Shown here: one piece after another, positions 25,590-39,300 of the stretch
Layout of the letters: each line of letters starts with the position of its first letter
Position numbering within the stretch: the stretch's first letter is position 1
From: Cheilinus undulatus
Taxonomy: Eukaryota; Chordata; Actinopteri; Labriformes; Labridae
DNA length: 64,000 nt
Assembly (NCBI RefSeq): GCF_018320785.1
Contig: NC_054873.1
Location: 27,184,196 to 27,248,195, forward strand
Direction: 5' to 3'
Made by a program: the position numbers and the translations under genes
Notes under the pieces: generated by a model
What the model was told of the DNA's origin: nothing
Seen by the model: only the letters and a program-made list of their open reading frames with translations
The model's database searches: none

Positions 25590-26900
25590 AATAGCCAGAA
25601 AAGTGCTGTCTTGGATGTCCCTATAGTAGATAGGTCCAGGGGGCCCTCTCAGTGGATCAACTCAATAAGGGAGCCCTCTTATTTTGGGGTTTACCATTCC
25701 AAACAATACCATAAATATAAAGATAATATAGAAATATCATTTAAAATATATATGCATAAAATTTCTTCAGTGTAAATAAAAATATGGTCATTCAGTGATA
25801 TTTATGCTGAAATCAAATACTGTTTAAAAAATCCCTAAAAATGAAAGTCTGCACATGACTATTCTCGAATATGCATGACTGTGTTCAATAATAGTTCACC
25901 CGTCTTCAGGTATGGTGGGGGTCCGCAGTCTCTGGCACCTTTAGTTTTGGGAGTTGTTTGATGGAAATTTTGAGGAATGTGGGCAAAACATGACAGTGTC
26001 CTCCAGGAGACCCTTCCAGTGGACTTAAAGACCCTGTAAAGTGAAATCCAAAATTTGTGTCTTAACACACTAAATATGTTGGAATTTGGTTGCTGTAAAC
26101 ATATGAAAACACTGAGATCTACATGTGACTAAATTTTGGATTCAGTCACATATAGGAAGTTTTTCAACTTTTTCCTAGCTGGGTTTATTTAGGGCAGGGC
26201 AAATACGTGGGCTGGGGAATGACCCCGCCCTTCTCACATAGGGGTTCATCTCAGTACAGTCTGTTGTTAGCTGACGGTACTGCCTTTATTGCAAGTTAAG
26301 TCAGTTAAATGCTGTTTTTTTGTGAGGTAAATTTGCCAAATCTATCAGCCACAGTGGCCTTTGGTAGCATATAACAGAGATTTAAGCCATAAAACAGGCA
26401 TTTTCTCTTCTCTGGACCAGAGCAGCTGGGCTCTGATCATCAGATCAATGTAAGGTCAAGGGGCAGGTTAATAATGTGAGTGCTTTTCTCCCTTCAGGTT
26501 GTAGTATTTTTAAATTTGGGAGGATCATTTTTTTCCTTGTGGGAGTGGCTTCAGCTCATTCAACAGACATGCCCAAATAATCCTGGAGCAGATTTCACTG
26601 CCTCATTTTTCATGATTTTGAAGCTTAATTTAATAAACCTAGAGATGTTTCATTTGACTTCAATTAGACCTGGTGGTTCACAACACAGTGATCTGTCATA
26701 CAACAAACATAAATACAGATTTAGTTTCACTTTACAGGGTCTTTAATGATAAAGTGTCCTCTGGAGTGCCCTCTAGTGGAATAAAACTGATAAAATGCCC
26801 TCTGAAAGGAAACAAGTTTAACAGTGGAGAAAATGCAGTGAAGGGCCACAAGCTCCTTGCATTAAATAAACTTTTACTGACATTGTCCTGAATTTTAAAA
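25590..26900. mobile_element. Decayed hAT-type repeat related to the element at 21156
   Basis: The stretch at about 25855-25945 (ATGCATGACTGTGTTCAATA and GTGGGGGTCCGCAGTCTCTG) clearly parallels 23512-23570 in the hAT element. Repeated GCCCTCTAGTGGA-like phrases continue to about 26880. The TTAA-flanked MITE (26029-26742) was inserted in it later. The 5' end is not defined. Confidence 0.5.
26029..26742. mobile_element. MITE flanked by TTAA (piggyBac-like insertion)
   Basis: Perfect terminal inverted repeats: AGACCCTGTAAAGTGAAA on the left, and TTTCACTTTACAGGGTCT on the right, each next to TTAA (26025-26028 and 26743-26746). TTAA duplication is the signature of piggyBac-type insertion. 714 bases with no transposase. 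Near identity of the two ends suggests a fairly recent insertion. Confidence 0.85.
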
Positions 26901-29400
26901 TAACTGGTTAAATAGTCAATAATTCCTTGTCTGTTTTATTTTTCAACCAAGGTGCGGTTGGTAAAATCACATGATAAAACAGCATTTAATCTGAGGTCAA
27001 CTAATTTACTATGAATGAATGACCATTTTTTGTTTGTTTGTGCTCTTTTTATTATTTTTGCTCCAGTCTCCAAAACATGAGTCCACCACTGTCCAGAACA
27101 TACTTTAGTAAAGTATGAGCCACTTTTTGAAAAAGTGGCTCAAAAAGTACAGAATAACCTGCCTTCTTAATTACAGTAATAGGAGTAAATGAAATTACTT
27201 TCCACCCTGACATTTATCTATGTACTTTCATGATTGTTAGGCCTATAGGCTATCCATTAAGTCTTAACAAATCAGAAGTGTCCCCCCTAAATACTATGCA
27301 TAGGCCTAATAGAAAAGTTTTAAATGGTAACTTAATTAACTTACTATTATAATACTATTTTATGATCCAGTGAAAAACTTTCAGTTTGAGTGGATTAGGC
27401 CAACCCTGTGGACAAAGCAGAACATTTAATCACTTTGCAGATAAGAAACACGGCATGCCAAAGTAGTGTTTCCTGAGTAAATAGCCTGTGTCATCCTGCT
27501 CCTTTTTGGCCTCTGACATGGACCTGGCAGCAGAAGTTGCAAGTATTAAAAATTGATCAGTCCAGTATTACAGAAATAGATCATTATCCGAGCAATCTTA
27601 AAACACCTGACAGAGTTTTAGCATTGCTCTACAAACCATAGCAGCTGACAGTGGTCCTTTCTTTTCCCCCATTAGCCAGCCCACTTAGATTTGTCACCTG
27701 ATTATTGCACTAATTTCACTACTTTATTATTGCATTAGCTTTAGTTTTGCAGTGGTCTCAAGATTTCTCTCCCTTACTTATAAAGTCATAGAGCTGTGCA
27801 TTTGTGTTTTAAATGTGTAGTAGTCAAACAATAAAGTGTAATATTCTAACTTAAAAAATCAGGGCTCTCTATGAATACATGTTTTGAGGACTCACTATAA
27901 TTCACTTTGTTCTATCCTAACCAGAGCCTTGCCTTGTTTTCCCCCTCCTCTTTGCTTGTGCAGCTTTGTTTCTGTCTTGCCCTGACTTCTCATTCGCAGC
28001 TGGACCTCTGTCCCCTGCTGACTTTGTCATGTTAGAGGATGACTAGTCCAAACAGAAAGCATTCGCTCAATGAACCATAATAGTCAGTGTGAGGCGGCAA
28101 TAATTTGGCCATGTCCCGCTCTGAGCTCATATGTTTGGCCTGTCATTGTCTCCATCCAGTCCCTTTAGTTACGGCTGGGTTGGTGGTTTCCTGTGTCCTC
28201 ATCAGACGGTGGGTTAACCCCACCCACAGGGAAGTTCTTATCTTCAACACTGTCTTTCAATCTCTGTTGGATTGATCACAGTCTTATGAGCTAAAGAATG
28301 TAGATAGTGGTTTTTGTAATGGGAAGATGAAATTATGGATACAGCTGGCACACCTCTCATCATTGCTGGCTGTTATATTTGCTTTTACAGCCAGAAATAT
28401 TCTTGGCATGCAGAGCTGCTCTAAGTGCCTTTGTAGTTTGTGCTAAGTATATGTTAGGTAGACTTGCCTGTGATAAAGTTTGACCTGTATTTTTAAAGAA
28501 CCAGCATGAAAAAATCCTACTCACTAAGTAATATTTATTGGAGACTTCACGACAAAACTTTAAAGTTTCTTACATTAGACAAACACAGACAGCATGTAAG
28601 TGTGACTATGCTTTCTCCCTGACTCTACATGCATTCAAAGGTATGTGGATCAGTGTCTATTTTAGAGCTGTCCTTGGGAATTGAATTAGGCCATGAGGCT
28701 ACTGGATTTCCCCCATTGGGTTGAAACAGCACACGAGGACAAGCCAGATAATCTTAAAAAATAAAGAAAGTGAGTTAAATAGCCCCATAACAGAGACATA
28801 ATTCACATCAGGCCTCAGCGCGATAACACACATACGGAATGAGCATAGTCACGAGTTCTAATTTATGACTACAAGTCAGCAATTCTTTTTAGAAAATGCA
28901 TCCGTTTGGCCAAGAAGAATCAGATTCAGACTTTATCCATAGAGGGGCAGTTCAGTTTCCCATTCTTATGAGACAAAATAAGGAAACAAACACAGTCAAA
29001 GCAGCACAGAATCATAGCTTTAGTCAAATGCACCCACATACTCTTCTATTATTCATGAAGAAGAGCCATCTTTATCTCCTGTTTGTGAGAGTTTCAAACA
29101 GAGTTATGGCTGCTTTAAGAGTGAGAGCTCAGCATCAGCAGTAAATTAAATTCAGTAGCAGGTATTGATCTGTGGCACTAGCTAGATTATAGCAGTGTAC
29201 TGCCTGTTTGTTAGTTGTTTGAAGAGCCCTTAAAACATTAATTTGTTCCTATTTCCTCCCATTTTCTCTTCTCTTTTAAACTCATCTGAACATCACACAC
29301 TGTGAATAACACAGCAGAAGAATGGTTGTAAGCGTATGTGGGAAGCAGAGGCAGCTTAAATCTTTCTGTTCATTATACAAGAGAATACAGAGTGGTGTGA
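26901..29400. other. Intergenic DNA upstream of prrt4
   Basis: About 2.5 kb with no supported gene or full-length transposon. It may hold regulatory elements of prrt4, but nothing specific can be named from sequence alone. Confidence 0.4.
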
Positions 29401-29499
29401 ACGAAACCTTAAACTGAAAGGATTGGGATTGTGCAAACAGTCAAACCCTCAGTCAGACCAATGCAGCGGCAGAGCGCTGGAGCAGCAGGGGTTGTGACG

Positions 29500-29677
29500 A
29501 GGAGGTGGGGTCTGTCCCGTGTGTTGACTGTCTGATGGAGAGGAGAGAGGCACTGCACAGTGAGTATGAAAGGACACAGAGTGCTACGCTCAGAGAGAAA
29601 GACAGACTGCAGGCATGCAGCGACACAGAGCAGCATGTATGTTTAAAGAGGCTGCTGCAGAGTGGGCTACTGATGAG
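29500..29677 (+). other. prrt4: Likely 5' untranslated exon of prrt4
   Basis: A GA-rich stretch ends in the donor GATGAG|GTAAGA at 29677. A strong polypyrimidine acceptor (TTTCCTCCAG) at 29931-29940 begins the exon with the prrt4 start codon. The 5' limit is a guess. The leader then carries a five-codon upstream frame (29945-29962) and a start-stop ATGTGA (29992-29997) before the main ATG. Confidence 0.45.
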
Positions 29678-30052
29678 GTAAGAAGCTGAAACAAGACATG
29701 CTAAGAGATAGCAGTCAGCCACTGCGTCTCTTCTCTGCTATAATGAATGAATGTTTGCTCTGTTATGTATATATGTTGTAGGGGTCTTGTGTTTGACAGA
29801 TAGCATGTCTGATAACCTCAGCTGGATACTTTGCATACACTGTGCAGGGATTCAGTCAATCTAATGATGATATCCTAGCAACATGCGCATCAGTTGAGCT
29901 GCTGCACTGAAATGTGATCTACCTCTCTTCTTTCCTCCAGGTGTATGAGGCATGACACCTAAAGAGACCCACAGTTAAAGATCTGTAAAACATGTGATTG
30001 GACAAAAACCTCTTATGTCACATGACTGTGGTGGAGTTGGAAGACCCTCACC

Positions 30053-33000
30053 ATGCTCTTCCTGTGGAACCTGTATCTTCTTTTCTTGCCCTCACCTCTG
30101 TCACTTCATGTCACTGCCTTCACTGGAGAGAGAGTCCAAAAAAGAGAGCAGCCAAACACTGACACAGCACCTCATCATCTCATACATTCCCCACGGAGAC
30201 CTCGTGTGCCAGGGGATCCTGTGTTTGCAGACGGGAATGCAGACTTCCCGGGTCATCCTCAGAGCTGGTCTTTATTGTCATCAGAGGAGTCAGATAGACA
30301 AGGAGTGATTGGTGAATACACTGATTTACTGGACAGCACTGAGGCCTCTCATCTGTTTCCTGATGAGAAAGGATCTATCACATCCTTACTAAAAGATAGG
30401 GCTTCAGGAGATGCTCCCACTAAGGAGAATATACAACCAATAAATGCAACAGTGAGGTATTTGCCAGCTGAAACCAGTACTGGATCTGTACTACTCTCTA
30501 CACAGAATGGAGAGACTCAGCCAACTTTCCCCTCCTCACCGACAGAGACGTCAAACGGCCATTTACCTTCTCTATTGTCTGGTTCACTTCCATCGAAGCA
30601 GAACCTCACTTTGCCAACAGCTGCTGGATCTGAGCCCAGCCCTGAGCGAACAACTCCACAGGTAGCCACTGGAATCTGGGAATGGACCATAAGCCCTTCT
30701 GTTGTCACAGCAGGACCTACACAGGAGGGGACGGCACCTTTGAGCGAGGCTGAGGCTGGGTTAAGTGGTGTTACGGATTATAATTTACAAAAAGGAGCTG
30801 TCAGAACAAAGGCAAATGAAGGTAAAAGTCCAATTAACACATAGCAATTAACAGCTGATTCTTTATTTAGTTTGTGAATTATCAGAATAGAAGTTTCCTA
30901 TAGAAATACCTAAAATAATGTCATAACACTCAAAGCACTTCTGAGACTGCAGTATTTGTGATATGTATTCTTCTCACAGACACGCTTGTTTTACATTCAG
31001 ACAGTACTCTTGGTTTCTCTCCCAAAAGCCTTCCCCCTCCCTCAAGTCAGATATCCCTTCATAGCCAAAAGTTAATGGATAAAGAGTAAAGAGTGGATAT
31101 AGAGCACACCTACATTTCTGGTTGCTTTCAGACACACAGTGCCACTCACTTGTCAAAGTAAATGAGCATGGGGGAGGACGGCTTTAACAGAATTGTGCCA
31201 AATGACTCCTCGTCAAGTTGCCTTTGCATGGACACGGTTTTTACTCTGGTTTTCAGGGTAACAAAAATGACTGTATCTGATAAGTACTTGTGTCAAACCA
31301 GTTGGACCTTAAATACAGTGAATTCCCTCCATTTAAAAGGTCACCCAGTGTTTTTCTTCTAAATCTGCATTGACATGTAAAATTCAATACCAGTGAATGA
31401 ACAGAAATAGGACATAGTCCATTTTTAACCATGATCCTGCTGGCTTCATATACTGTTGCAATTTCCCAAGAGAGTGTGATGCCTCCATTATTTATTGGTT
31501 ACACAATCTCAATTGGATATGAGCATCCAACACCTCTGCATGTCTTTATTGGAGCGACAGAAAATTAATTATATCATAACACCTCTGCACCGTGCTTATA
31601 ATAGCCACCCAAATGAGAACAGCAACGAGGTCAATACTAGCTAGTTGTCACACAGCTCTCACTTTTTCATGAACACACACACTCACTCACACTATGTAGT
31701 CATGCTCCCTCTCCCTTTCTCTCTCTCTCTCTCTCTTTCTCTCTGACCCAGTTAGACATTCCTAGTAACATGCCTGCTCTGTTTTATTATGGATTACCTA
31801 CTCACACTGCTGACTATTCTCTAGTCTCTATTAAAAAAATAAATACGATTATTGTGTTGGTTCCATCCAAAAATAAACATTGTCATTTTAGAGGTCTTCA
31901 CTCTAACAGGTCTTATTTCCTATTTGTGTTGACAGTTAAGAAACAAAGACTAACAGCGGTTATATTGGGGCTACATAGCTGCAGATGCTGCAAACTGAGG
32001 CTGTGCTCAGAGCAAAAAGCTAAAAGGGACATGCTAACACTGTGTCCTAACAGCCTGTGCGGTATAGTTTTGCCTTCATGTTTACACAAGTCAGAGCACA
32101 ATATGTGAATCAGAAATATTATTTTTGTACCACTCTCTCCCCTTTGAAAAAGCAAGCTAACAAGCAATAACTGAATAATCAGATTTTGTTTTGCACGTTG
32201 CAAAAGGCTCATGACAATAAACACCAACTCTCTGATGTCTTGGTGGTAATGTTCGAGATATTCACCACCTCATTTTTACTTGTCTGCATCTGATCCACCT
32301 TTTAAAATCTTTAAGACCATATTAAAATCTTTTACAATGTCTATTAAAAGTTATCACCCACTTATGATGTGATGTTTTACCCTTTCATTCGTTTTATAAA
32401 TCAATCACGGTCAATATAATAAGGCTTTTTGACAAAGAAAAATACCTCATTCATGTCATAGCCAAACAGATCTCTACAAAGTAATGTCAATTTAATAAGA
32501 GTATATCATATAAATTATGTGACTGCATAAATATTCATCGCCTTAAAGTCAGACATTAGTACGTGCACTTTTGGCTGCAATGACAGCACCGAGTCTGTGT
32601 GTATAGGTCTCAACCAGGCTTGCACATCTGGACAGAGCAATTTCACTCTATTCTTCTTCGTAAAACTGCTCAAGCTCTGTCAGGATGTCTTTGAACCATT
32701 TCTGTTTAACTTTGACTGTATGCTTAGGGTCATTGTTTTGCTGGAAGCCTATCTTCTCCAAAGCCATAGTTCTCTTGCCAATTGAATAAGATTGCCCTCC
32801 AAGATTTGCCTATATTTTGTTGCTTTCATTTTACCCTCTACCTTTACAAGCCCCCAAGGGACAGCTGTGAAATCCCCACAGCATGATGCTGCCACCACCG
32901 TGCTTCAGAGCGGGGATAGTGTGTTTTTTTGGTGATGAACTTTCTTCCACTTGACCATGGAGTCTCCCACATGCCTTTTGGCAAACTCTAGTCAAGATTT

Positions 33001-35862
33001 GAGGTAGAATTTTCTTCAACAGTGGCCTTCTTTTTGCCAGGCTAAAGGTTTTGTATGCAGAGTCTCTCCCATCTCAGCTCCTGAAGTTTGTAACTCCTTC
33101 AGAGTTGTCATGGGTGTCTTGGTGGATTCTCTTCTTCGTCTCCTTTTTGCACAGTTACTCAGTTTGTGAGGACGGCATGATCTAGGCAGATTTACACGTG
33201 CCATATTCCTTCCATTTCTTGATGATGGATTTAACTGAAGTCTAAAGGGATAGTCAGTGCCTTGGAATTTTTTTTAATCCATCCCCTGACTTTTCAATAA
33301 CCTTCTCTCTGAGTTCCTTGTAGTGCTCTTTTGCCTTCATGGTGTAATGGTGGCCAGGAATACTGATTAATCAGTGACCTGACCTTCCAGATACAAGTGT
33401 CTTTATACTACAGTTATTTGAGACAGATTTCACTAATTGTGAGACTACTAGCACGAATTAACTTGACCTCTGTTGAATCGGGAAGTCACTTTAAAGGTGG
33501 GGTGGTGTTTATGCAATCACATATTTTACCTTCCATATTTTTATTAATTTGCAGTTACTTTGTAGAAATCTCTTTTTACGTTGATATTCAAGAGTTTTTT
33601 TTGGCACAAAAAATGTCAAAAACACTCAATTAAATCGACCAGGATTGATTTCTAAAATCAATAAAAGGGAAAAACGTTCAAGGGGTTGATACTTTTACAT
33701 GCACTGTATACTAGCGACTTACTTGACCCTAAGTAATTAACTGATATGTCTTTTTATGTGCTTTTATTCCAGATGGCCCTAAAGATGATGCATCAAACAC
33801 AGTTGATACTCTGTTGTTTGATGGCAGCGTGGACACAACTGTCACACCATGCAAAATATCCAATCAGTCCATGACACCAACCTACCCAGAAGATTTTGTT
33901 CCTGAGTCCCTTCGCCACTCCCTGGCCCTCACCTCCACCCTCTTTGTCCCTCTGTACACAGACTGGAACTCTGCTCTTGCCACATGGGGATTTGCATGGG
34001 AGGCACACGTCTATGGCCTCGGGGCTGTGTTCTCTGTATTTGGCCTTATCTCTGTGATCTGCCTACTTGGCCTGCCCTTGCGATGCCCATCAGGAAGCCC
34101 CTACTTCACCTTGTTGCACTTGTTCCTCCTCGCTTTCGCAGGGATTCAAGCTTTCTGTCTGCTCCATGATGCTTATAATCACCAAGATCGCCTTCCTCCT
34201 CTGGTCTCTCTTCTACTGTATGAGATGCTCTTCCCCTGTTTGATATCAGCCTTCACTCTAGCATTCTTCCTCCTGTCCTTTTGTTCACGTAAGCATCTTT
34301 CATTCCCACTTGCTAATTCTACCTCATTCTCAATCTTACCCAAACCTTGCCTGTTATTGTGTATTACTCTGTTGCACATTGGAGTGTCCCTTGGGTGTGT
34401 TGGCATGCTCCAGCTCTTCCACAGCCTCCCCACCATGATCCTGCTCTTCCCTCAAGGTGTGTTTGTATGTCTCTCTGTGTTTCTCTCATTCTACTACATC
34501 ATCTTCTTCTGCCTGATACAAGTCGACACTAAGCACATCTACAGGCTGAATGACAACATTGAGACTGGAGGTTCTCCTGAGATGATACGACCTGTAAGCA
34601 GCCCCTTTGCCAAAGAGGAGGACTGGGGAAGGGCAGCAGGAGCAGGACTAGGGGCCTCTTTGTGTTTATTGGGGTGTGGAGGTTTCCAGCTCTACGGTAT
34701 CCTACACGGCCTTGGTTTGGGAGGTGTGGATGGGTATGGGTTTCAGCCTTGGCCCTGGTGGGGCTTCCAGGTAGGCTGCAGAATCTGTGAGATCGGGGTG
34801 TGTCTGGGTTTATCCCTCATCGGAACACACCCACTGTTTTGTCAGAATAAATCCCCTCTTAAGAACATAACCCATCCTCGGCCAGGATCTTGGTCACGCC
34901 TGTCCTGCAGCTCCCCTTCCCGAAGACTCACCCTGCCCTCTGAGGGAGGTGCAAACTCCCCAGTCCTCTCTGCAAATGAGTCATGGTCCCAGGGTAAGCA
35001 GGAGAATCTAGTGGTCTGTGATGTGAATACTAAGGGACAATCGGAGGCTCTTCCCCTTTTCTCAATGGCAGAGCCTTCTGGGAATGGCCTGGACTGTGTC
35101 CCCAAGACCAGCCAAATCCACAACACCATATTACCTCTACCTACACCACCAAGCCCACCGCACAAGCCTAAACCAGCAGCTGAGTCTCAGGTATCCTCAC
35201 TGGATAGTCTTAGATTGGAGACTGACTCTACTGGAGATCTGCGGCCACCTTCTCCTATAAACTTGTCGCGCAGCATTGACCAGGCTCTGTTTAGTGAATC
35301 TTTATTCTCAAACAGCATCTTTGGTATGCCAAGACTATTCCAGACTTCTTCAAGTGTCTCCTTGAGCTCTCCCAGCCAAGGTACATCAAAGCCAGGGCCT
35401 AGTTCTGTAGAAAATGCCCTGTACCGCACATCTTCCTGTGGAGACGTTGACCAAGAGAACCTACCCCTTTCCAGACCTGCCCAACCACATGGCTCTCACA
35501 GCAAGTCCCCAACATCACCAGAACAATGGGATTGGAAAGGGAGTATCTCAGGCTCAACACAGGGTCTGTGCAACAATCCTAAAGATACAGGAAAGTTGCG
35601 TTCAAACTCCTGGGCCAACAGAGGGCAAAACTTTGCGCAGAGTAGCCTCCCAAGAGCAATCCCCCACCTCTCTTACCATAGGCGGTACCGAACCTTGAGC
35701 CTGGCCTCCCAGGATAGTCAGGGGTCTGGTCGGCTTGCGGGGACAAAACAGCTGAGTGAAAGCAAACAGCTGGAATGGGATCTAGCTGTTCAGGCAGAGT
35801 TTGTCAATGTGTGCAAACAAATTGATGCCTTGAGTGTGTGCAGTGACACTATTGAACTGTAA
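30053..35862 (+). CDS. prrt4: Proline-rich transmembrane protein 4
   Basis: Multi-pass membrane protein of unknown function. Two coding exons, 30053-30821 and 33773-35862, give 952 aa (human about 900). Residues 1-23 are a hydrophobic signal sequence (LFLWNLYLLFLPSPLSL). Residues 24-335 are a Ser/Thr/Pro-rich, probably glycosylated extracellular region. Around 337-608 there are about seven hydrophobic segments, among them GAVFSVFGLISVICLLGLPL, ISAFTLAFFLLSF and GVFVCLSVFLSFYYIIFFCL. The cytosolic tail (about 615-952) is Ser/Pro-rich with TPPSPPHKPKP and ends near VCKQIDALSVCSDTIEL. The start at 30053 has A at -3. Position between the leptin/rbm28 side and impdh1 matches mammals and supports the name. 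The intron is phase 1 and contains a Tc1 element that ends about 65 bases before the acceptor. Confidence 0.9.
30822..32334. other. First part of the prrt4 coding intron
   Basis: No gene. A CT-rich simple repeat lies at about 31698-31745. Otherwise AT-rich unassigned sequence. Confidence 0.5.
32335..33706 (-). mobile_element. Tc1-like transposon in the prrt4 intron
   Basis: The right terminus, inverted, reads CAGTGCATGTAAAAGTATCA; the left reads CAATGTCTATTAAAAGTTAT; TA flanks both. The terminal repeats run for about 200 bases. Minus-strand frames give transposase pieces such as HKLSNCAKRRRRRESTK and GGGSIMLWGF, in the same order as in functional Tc1 transposases but in different frames with stops, so it is dead. 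Confidence 0.88.
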
Positions 35863-36318
35863 AAGTTACAAGCTCACTAGTGGTTGGGATGTACATTATA
35901 CAGAAATACACTTGGCTTACCTTCAATAGGTGAGCTTGAGAAACAAGACTGTACATCAAAAAGTTTTATAAAAAGTTGTAGATGATGACCTGGATGAATG
36001 ACAGGGGAAAGGACATTATTTATGAAATCTATAGATCCAAATTATTTTATATAAGAACTCTACTGTTGCTGTGTATTCCAAATTTGATCTAAAGGCTGAT
36101 TTCGTCTAACTTTCTTTAGCCCTCACCTAAATCTTGTCTTTGCAGCAGTAGTTTTAAATAATACAAGTGGTGTCCAAAATTTAATTGAAGCTGGAGTTCT
36201 GATAAGTGTTTAACTTTTTGTATTTGATACATTTCCATGGAAAGGACTATGTTCACTGTTGTTGTACTGTTGTGATTTCAGATGTGATACAGAAACACAA
36301 GCTATAAAACATATATAT

Positions 36319-36324
36319 AATAAA
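36319..36324 (+). terminator. prrt4: Candidate prrt4 poly(A) signal
   Basis: AATAAA about 460 bases after the prrt4 stop codon. Further AATAAA motifs occur downstream (for example near 39200), so a longer 3' untranslated region is possible. Confidence 0.4.
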
Positions 36325-36329
36325 AATTG

Positions 36330-39300
36330 ACCTATTTGACCTGCAAAAGTAAAAGAAATCCTGCATATAAAAACATGTTTGCTTTATTAGGATAACATTG
36401 GCATATTTTATATGTAAGTTGCACCAAGAAACACACTAGATAGCTACATTTTAAGAACATTTTAAAAGTAGCACCTCGTGTTGGCTGCCCTTGGTTTGCA
36501 ATGCACTCTTGGTAGTGATATCAAATGGTTGCCTTGTTCTTCATCTTCTTATCAAGTGTCATCCTTTATGTCTTTTTTTAATTTGCACTCAGGTGCAGTT
36601 TAAGTGAAAAGGACTGTATGGACGAGGTTACTGGTCAAGGAGAGTACAACTGGAAAGATGTTGGAAGGAAAAACAAGTCAGTCTCTTGAAATCACAACCT
36701 AGAGTGCTATGAACAAAAATGGCTGATGATGTGCATTTCAAAAATTTTCTGAAAATCAAGTGAATTTGTCATGTAATGTTCATCAAAGTCATAGCTTTCA
36801 GTCATGTGACCTTGAGGAGGGTTGGAGGGCAAAGCTTAAGAAAGTCAAAGCTACCACTGAATACTCCTTTGTGCATTGTTCATGTCTTAAAAGAAATGCA
36901 TGTTTAAATTACTATACAACCACAGAACAACAGTTTTGTCACTTTGCACTCTTAAAGAGCACAGAGGTACTATTTAAATCTCTAATATCAGGATCAACCA
37001 GAACTAAGCTTTAGTATTTATTATAGCTACAGACTCCTTCCTTCTACTCCCCAACCAGGGTGAAAGTTTACAAAAGTAGGAACGGTTGGATGATTTATTG
37101 ATGTTTTTGAGGAAAAAAGCTGAGTGCTAATTAGCCACATTAGCTGGTTTATGTTGCTTAAACCCATTAAGATTCCAGTTAAAATGAGTCAAACTCTCCT
37201 ATCCAGATATAAATTAATTGAATGCTGTGTTTGAACCATTTGGAACTCAAGCCCAAACAAGGTGTCGTTAGAAAGGTGACACTGAAGTTTCTTCCCTTAC
37301 TGACTCAGACTCTTTGTAGCTGTATTGAGTAAAACAACAAAAAATGAAACACTTTTCTTCTCTGTCTGAATTTGTTTTGTGAAACAGAGGCAGAAGCACG
37401 AAGCCTTAGTAAGTTCAGGTACAAAGCTGACAACAACAGAAAATAATTAGTATTTTACAACTGTTTTATGAGGAAAAGACCAGGCATTTTCAAACTGGAG
37501 GTTCCAGAAATAATCAAGGTTACCAGACATGTTTGTATAGAGCACTGCTAATAATGCCCTGGAACAAAAACAGCATTTTAACAGCAAATACAGTGGACTA
37601 TTGAGAACAACAATGGCAAATTGGAAATTATGTAGAACCAGTCCATGGATCTTTAGGATGTAATGCTGTTTTTGGACTTAAAATTTGACTGGATTTAGAT
37701 TTTGGGGCACTCTCTCATGCAACAGGAATGTTTTTGATGGTATATCATGAGGAAAGCGTCTCTTCTGTCACTTATTATTGCTTGTTTGTTTATAGCCTGG
37801 CAAATGCATTTATTATGGCTGCTGTGGTGGTTTTATCTTTGAATGGTTAACATGGTCAGAATCCTGACAATCATAGTTGACAATCACAGTGGTGTTAAGT
37901 ATACGTACAAAGAGTCAATTTATAGATAATTGAAATCTTTATAAAAATCTGCTGACCCCTGGTCAGGCCTTCGGATTTTTAAGGTGTTAAAGAAATTCTG
38001 TCAGAGAGCAGCTCGGGTAATAGTATTATCTGATATGCTTGTCTTTGGTTTCTCTCTAAAATAGGGTTCTGTAGAAGTAAAACCCAGGATTGTCCTCTTA
38101 TTGGTTTGTGCATCCAGCTGACCAAAGCTTTTTTTCATTCTAATGAATATCTAAATTAAAAAAAATAAAGGTAGCTTAAATACATAGATGGCATCGTGTA
38201 CAACACTACAATGCTATTCATGGGGCGGTCCCATGAACGTATGATGTCACTTGAACATTATGAATTAGGATAATATGTTTTAATATGCAGGATTCTTTTT
38301 AAAACTTAATTCAAAGTGGAAGATGAAAATTAACAGACTAAAACTTTCAAGCTTCTACCCACTCATGTGGACAATCAGTCCATTTTCCAGACTGTCATTT
38401 AGGTGTGGTGCCTAAAAACAAAACCAAAAAAAAAAAAAAAACATGCACAGAGTATTTTCTGTGTCTGTTAAATAGTTGGCTGCAAAGATGAGCCATTTGT
38501 TATGTATAAGATTAGATTTCATGGGCACACTTTCACTTATCTGAAGCATTTCTGAAACAATGCATGGGTTTGATTTTAATATACTGCCCTCTAGTGGTAT
38601 TAAGAGAAGTTGTTACCCAGTGGTTAAAATAATTACTGTCAAATTTTGCTCCATATCCTTGTGGAGAGATTTAAAAAATGTCAAAGTAACATCACAGTCC
38701 CTTTGTTGAAATTATCTTTATTTGTGCAACACTATTTACAGTGTCTAACTCATCAGATAGGTGATAGAAGTAGACAAGTCTTTGTTATTTATTTGCTGTT
38801 GCCCTTTAGAAAAAAGTAAAACAAGCTTATCAACCAGCAAAATAGCTCATTTAAATGGTGTCAGGTTATTGCTAAATACTTGTACAGTCCAGGACTTATC
38901 ATAGAGTTACACAATGAGTGTAAAATCTGAAATAAGCAATCACGTTAAAACGGACAACTTTGTGTATAAAACTCTGAAAGGGTTGAGCTGGGATTTTTCA
39001 CTGAACCCATATCTCTATTTCATAGATGTACTTTTCAATGTTTCTTACATACTGAGTCCAAAAATAGACAAAAAGCTATGTATATGTACATTCATTAGTC
39101 AGTGATTTAAAACTTCATTTTGCAAAATTCTACTATTAAAATATGTGAAGCCAATGTGACTTGTTTGTATCATTTGTATAAATGTGGGGATGATGTAGGA
39201 AATAAAACAGCTACAGTGTTGGAAAACTCCTGTCTGGATGTTGTATTTTTGAAACAAAAGACGATAAATGGGGGAAATTAAAGTTCTATTGTGCTCCTTT

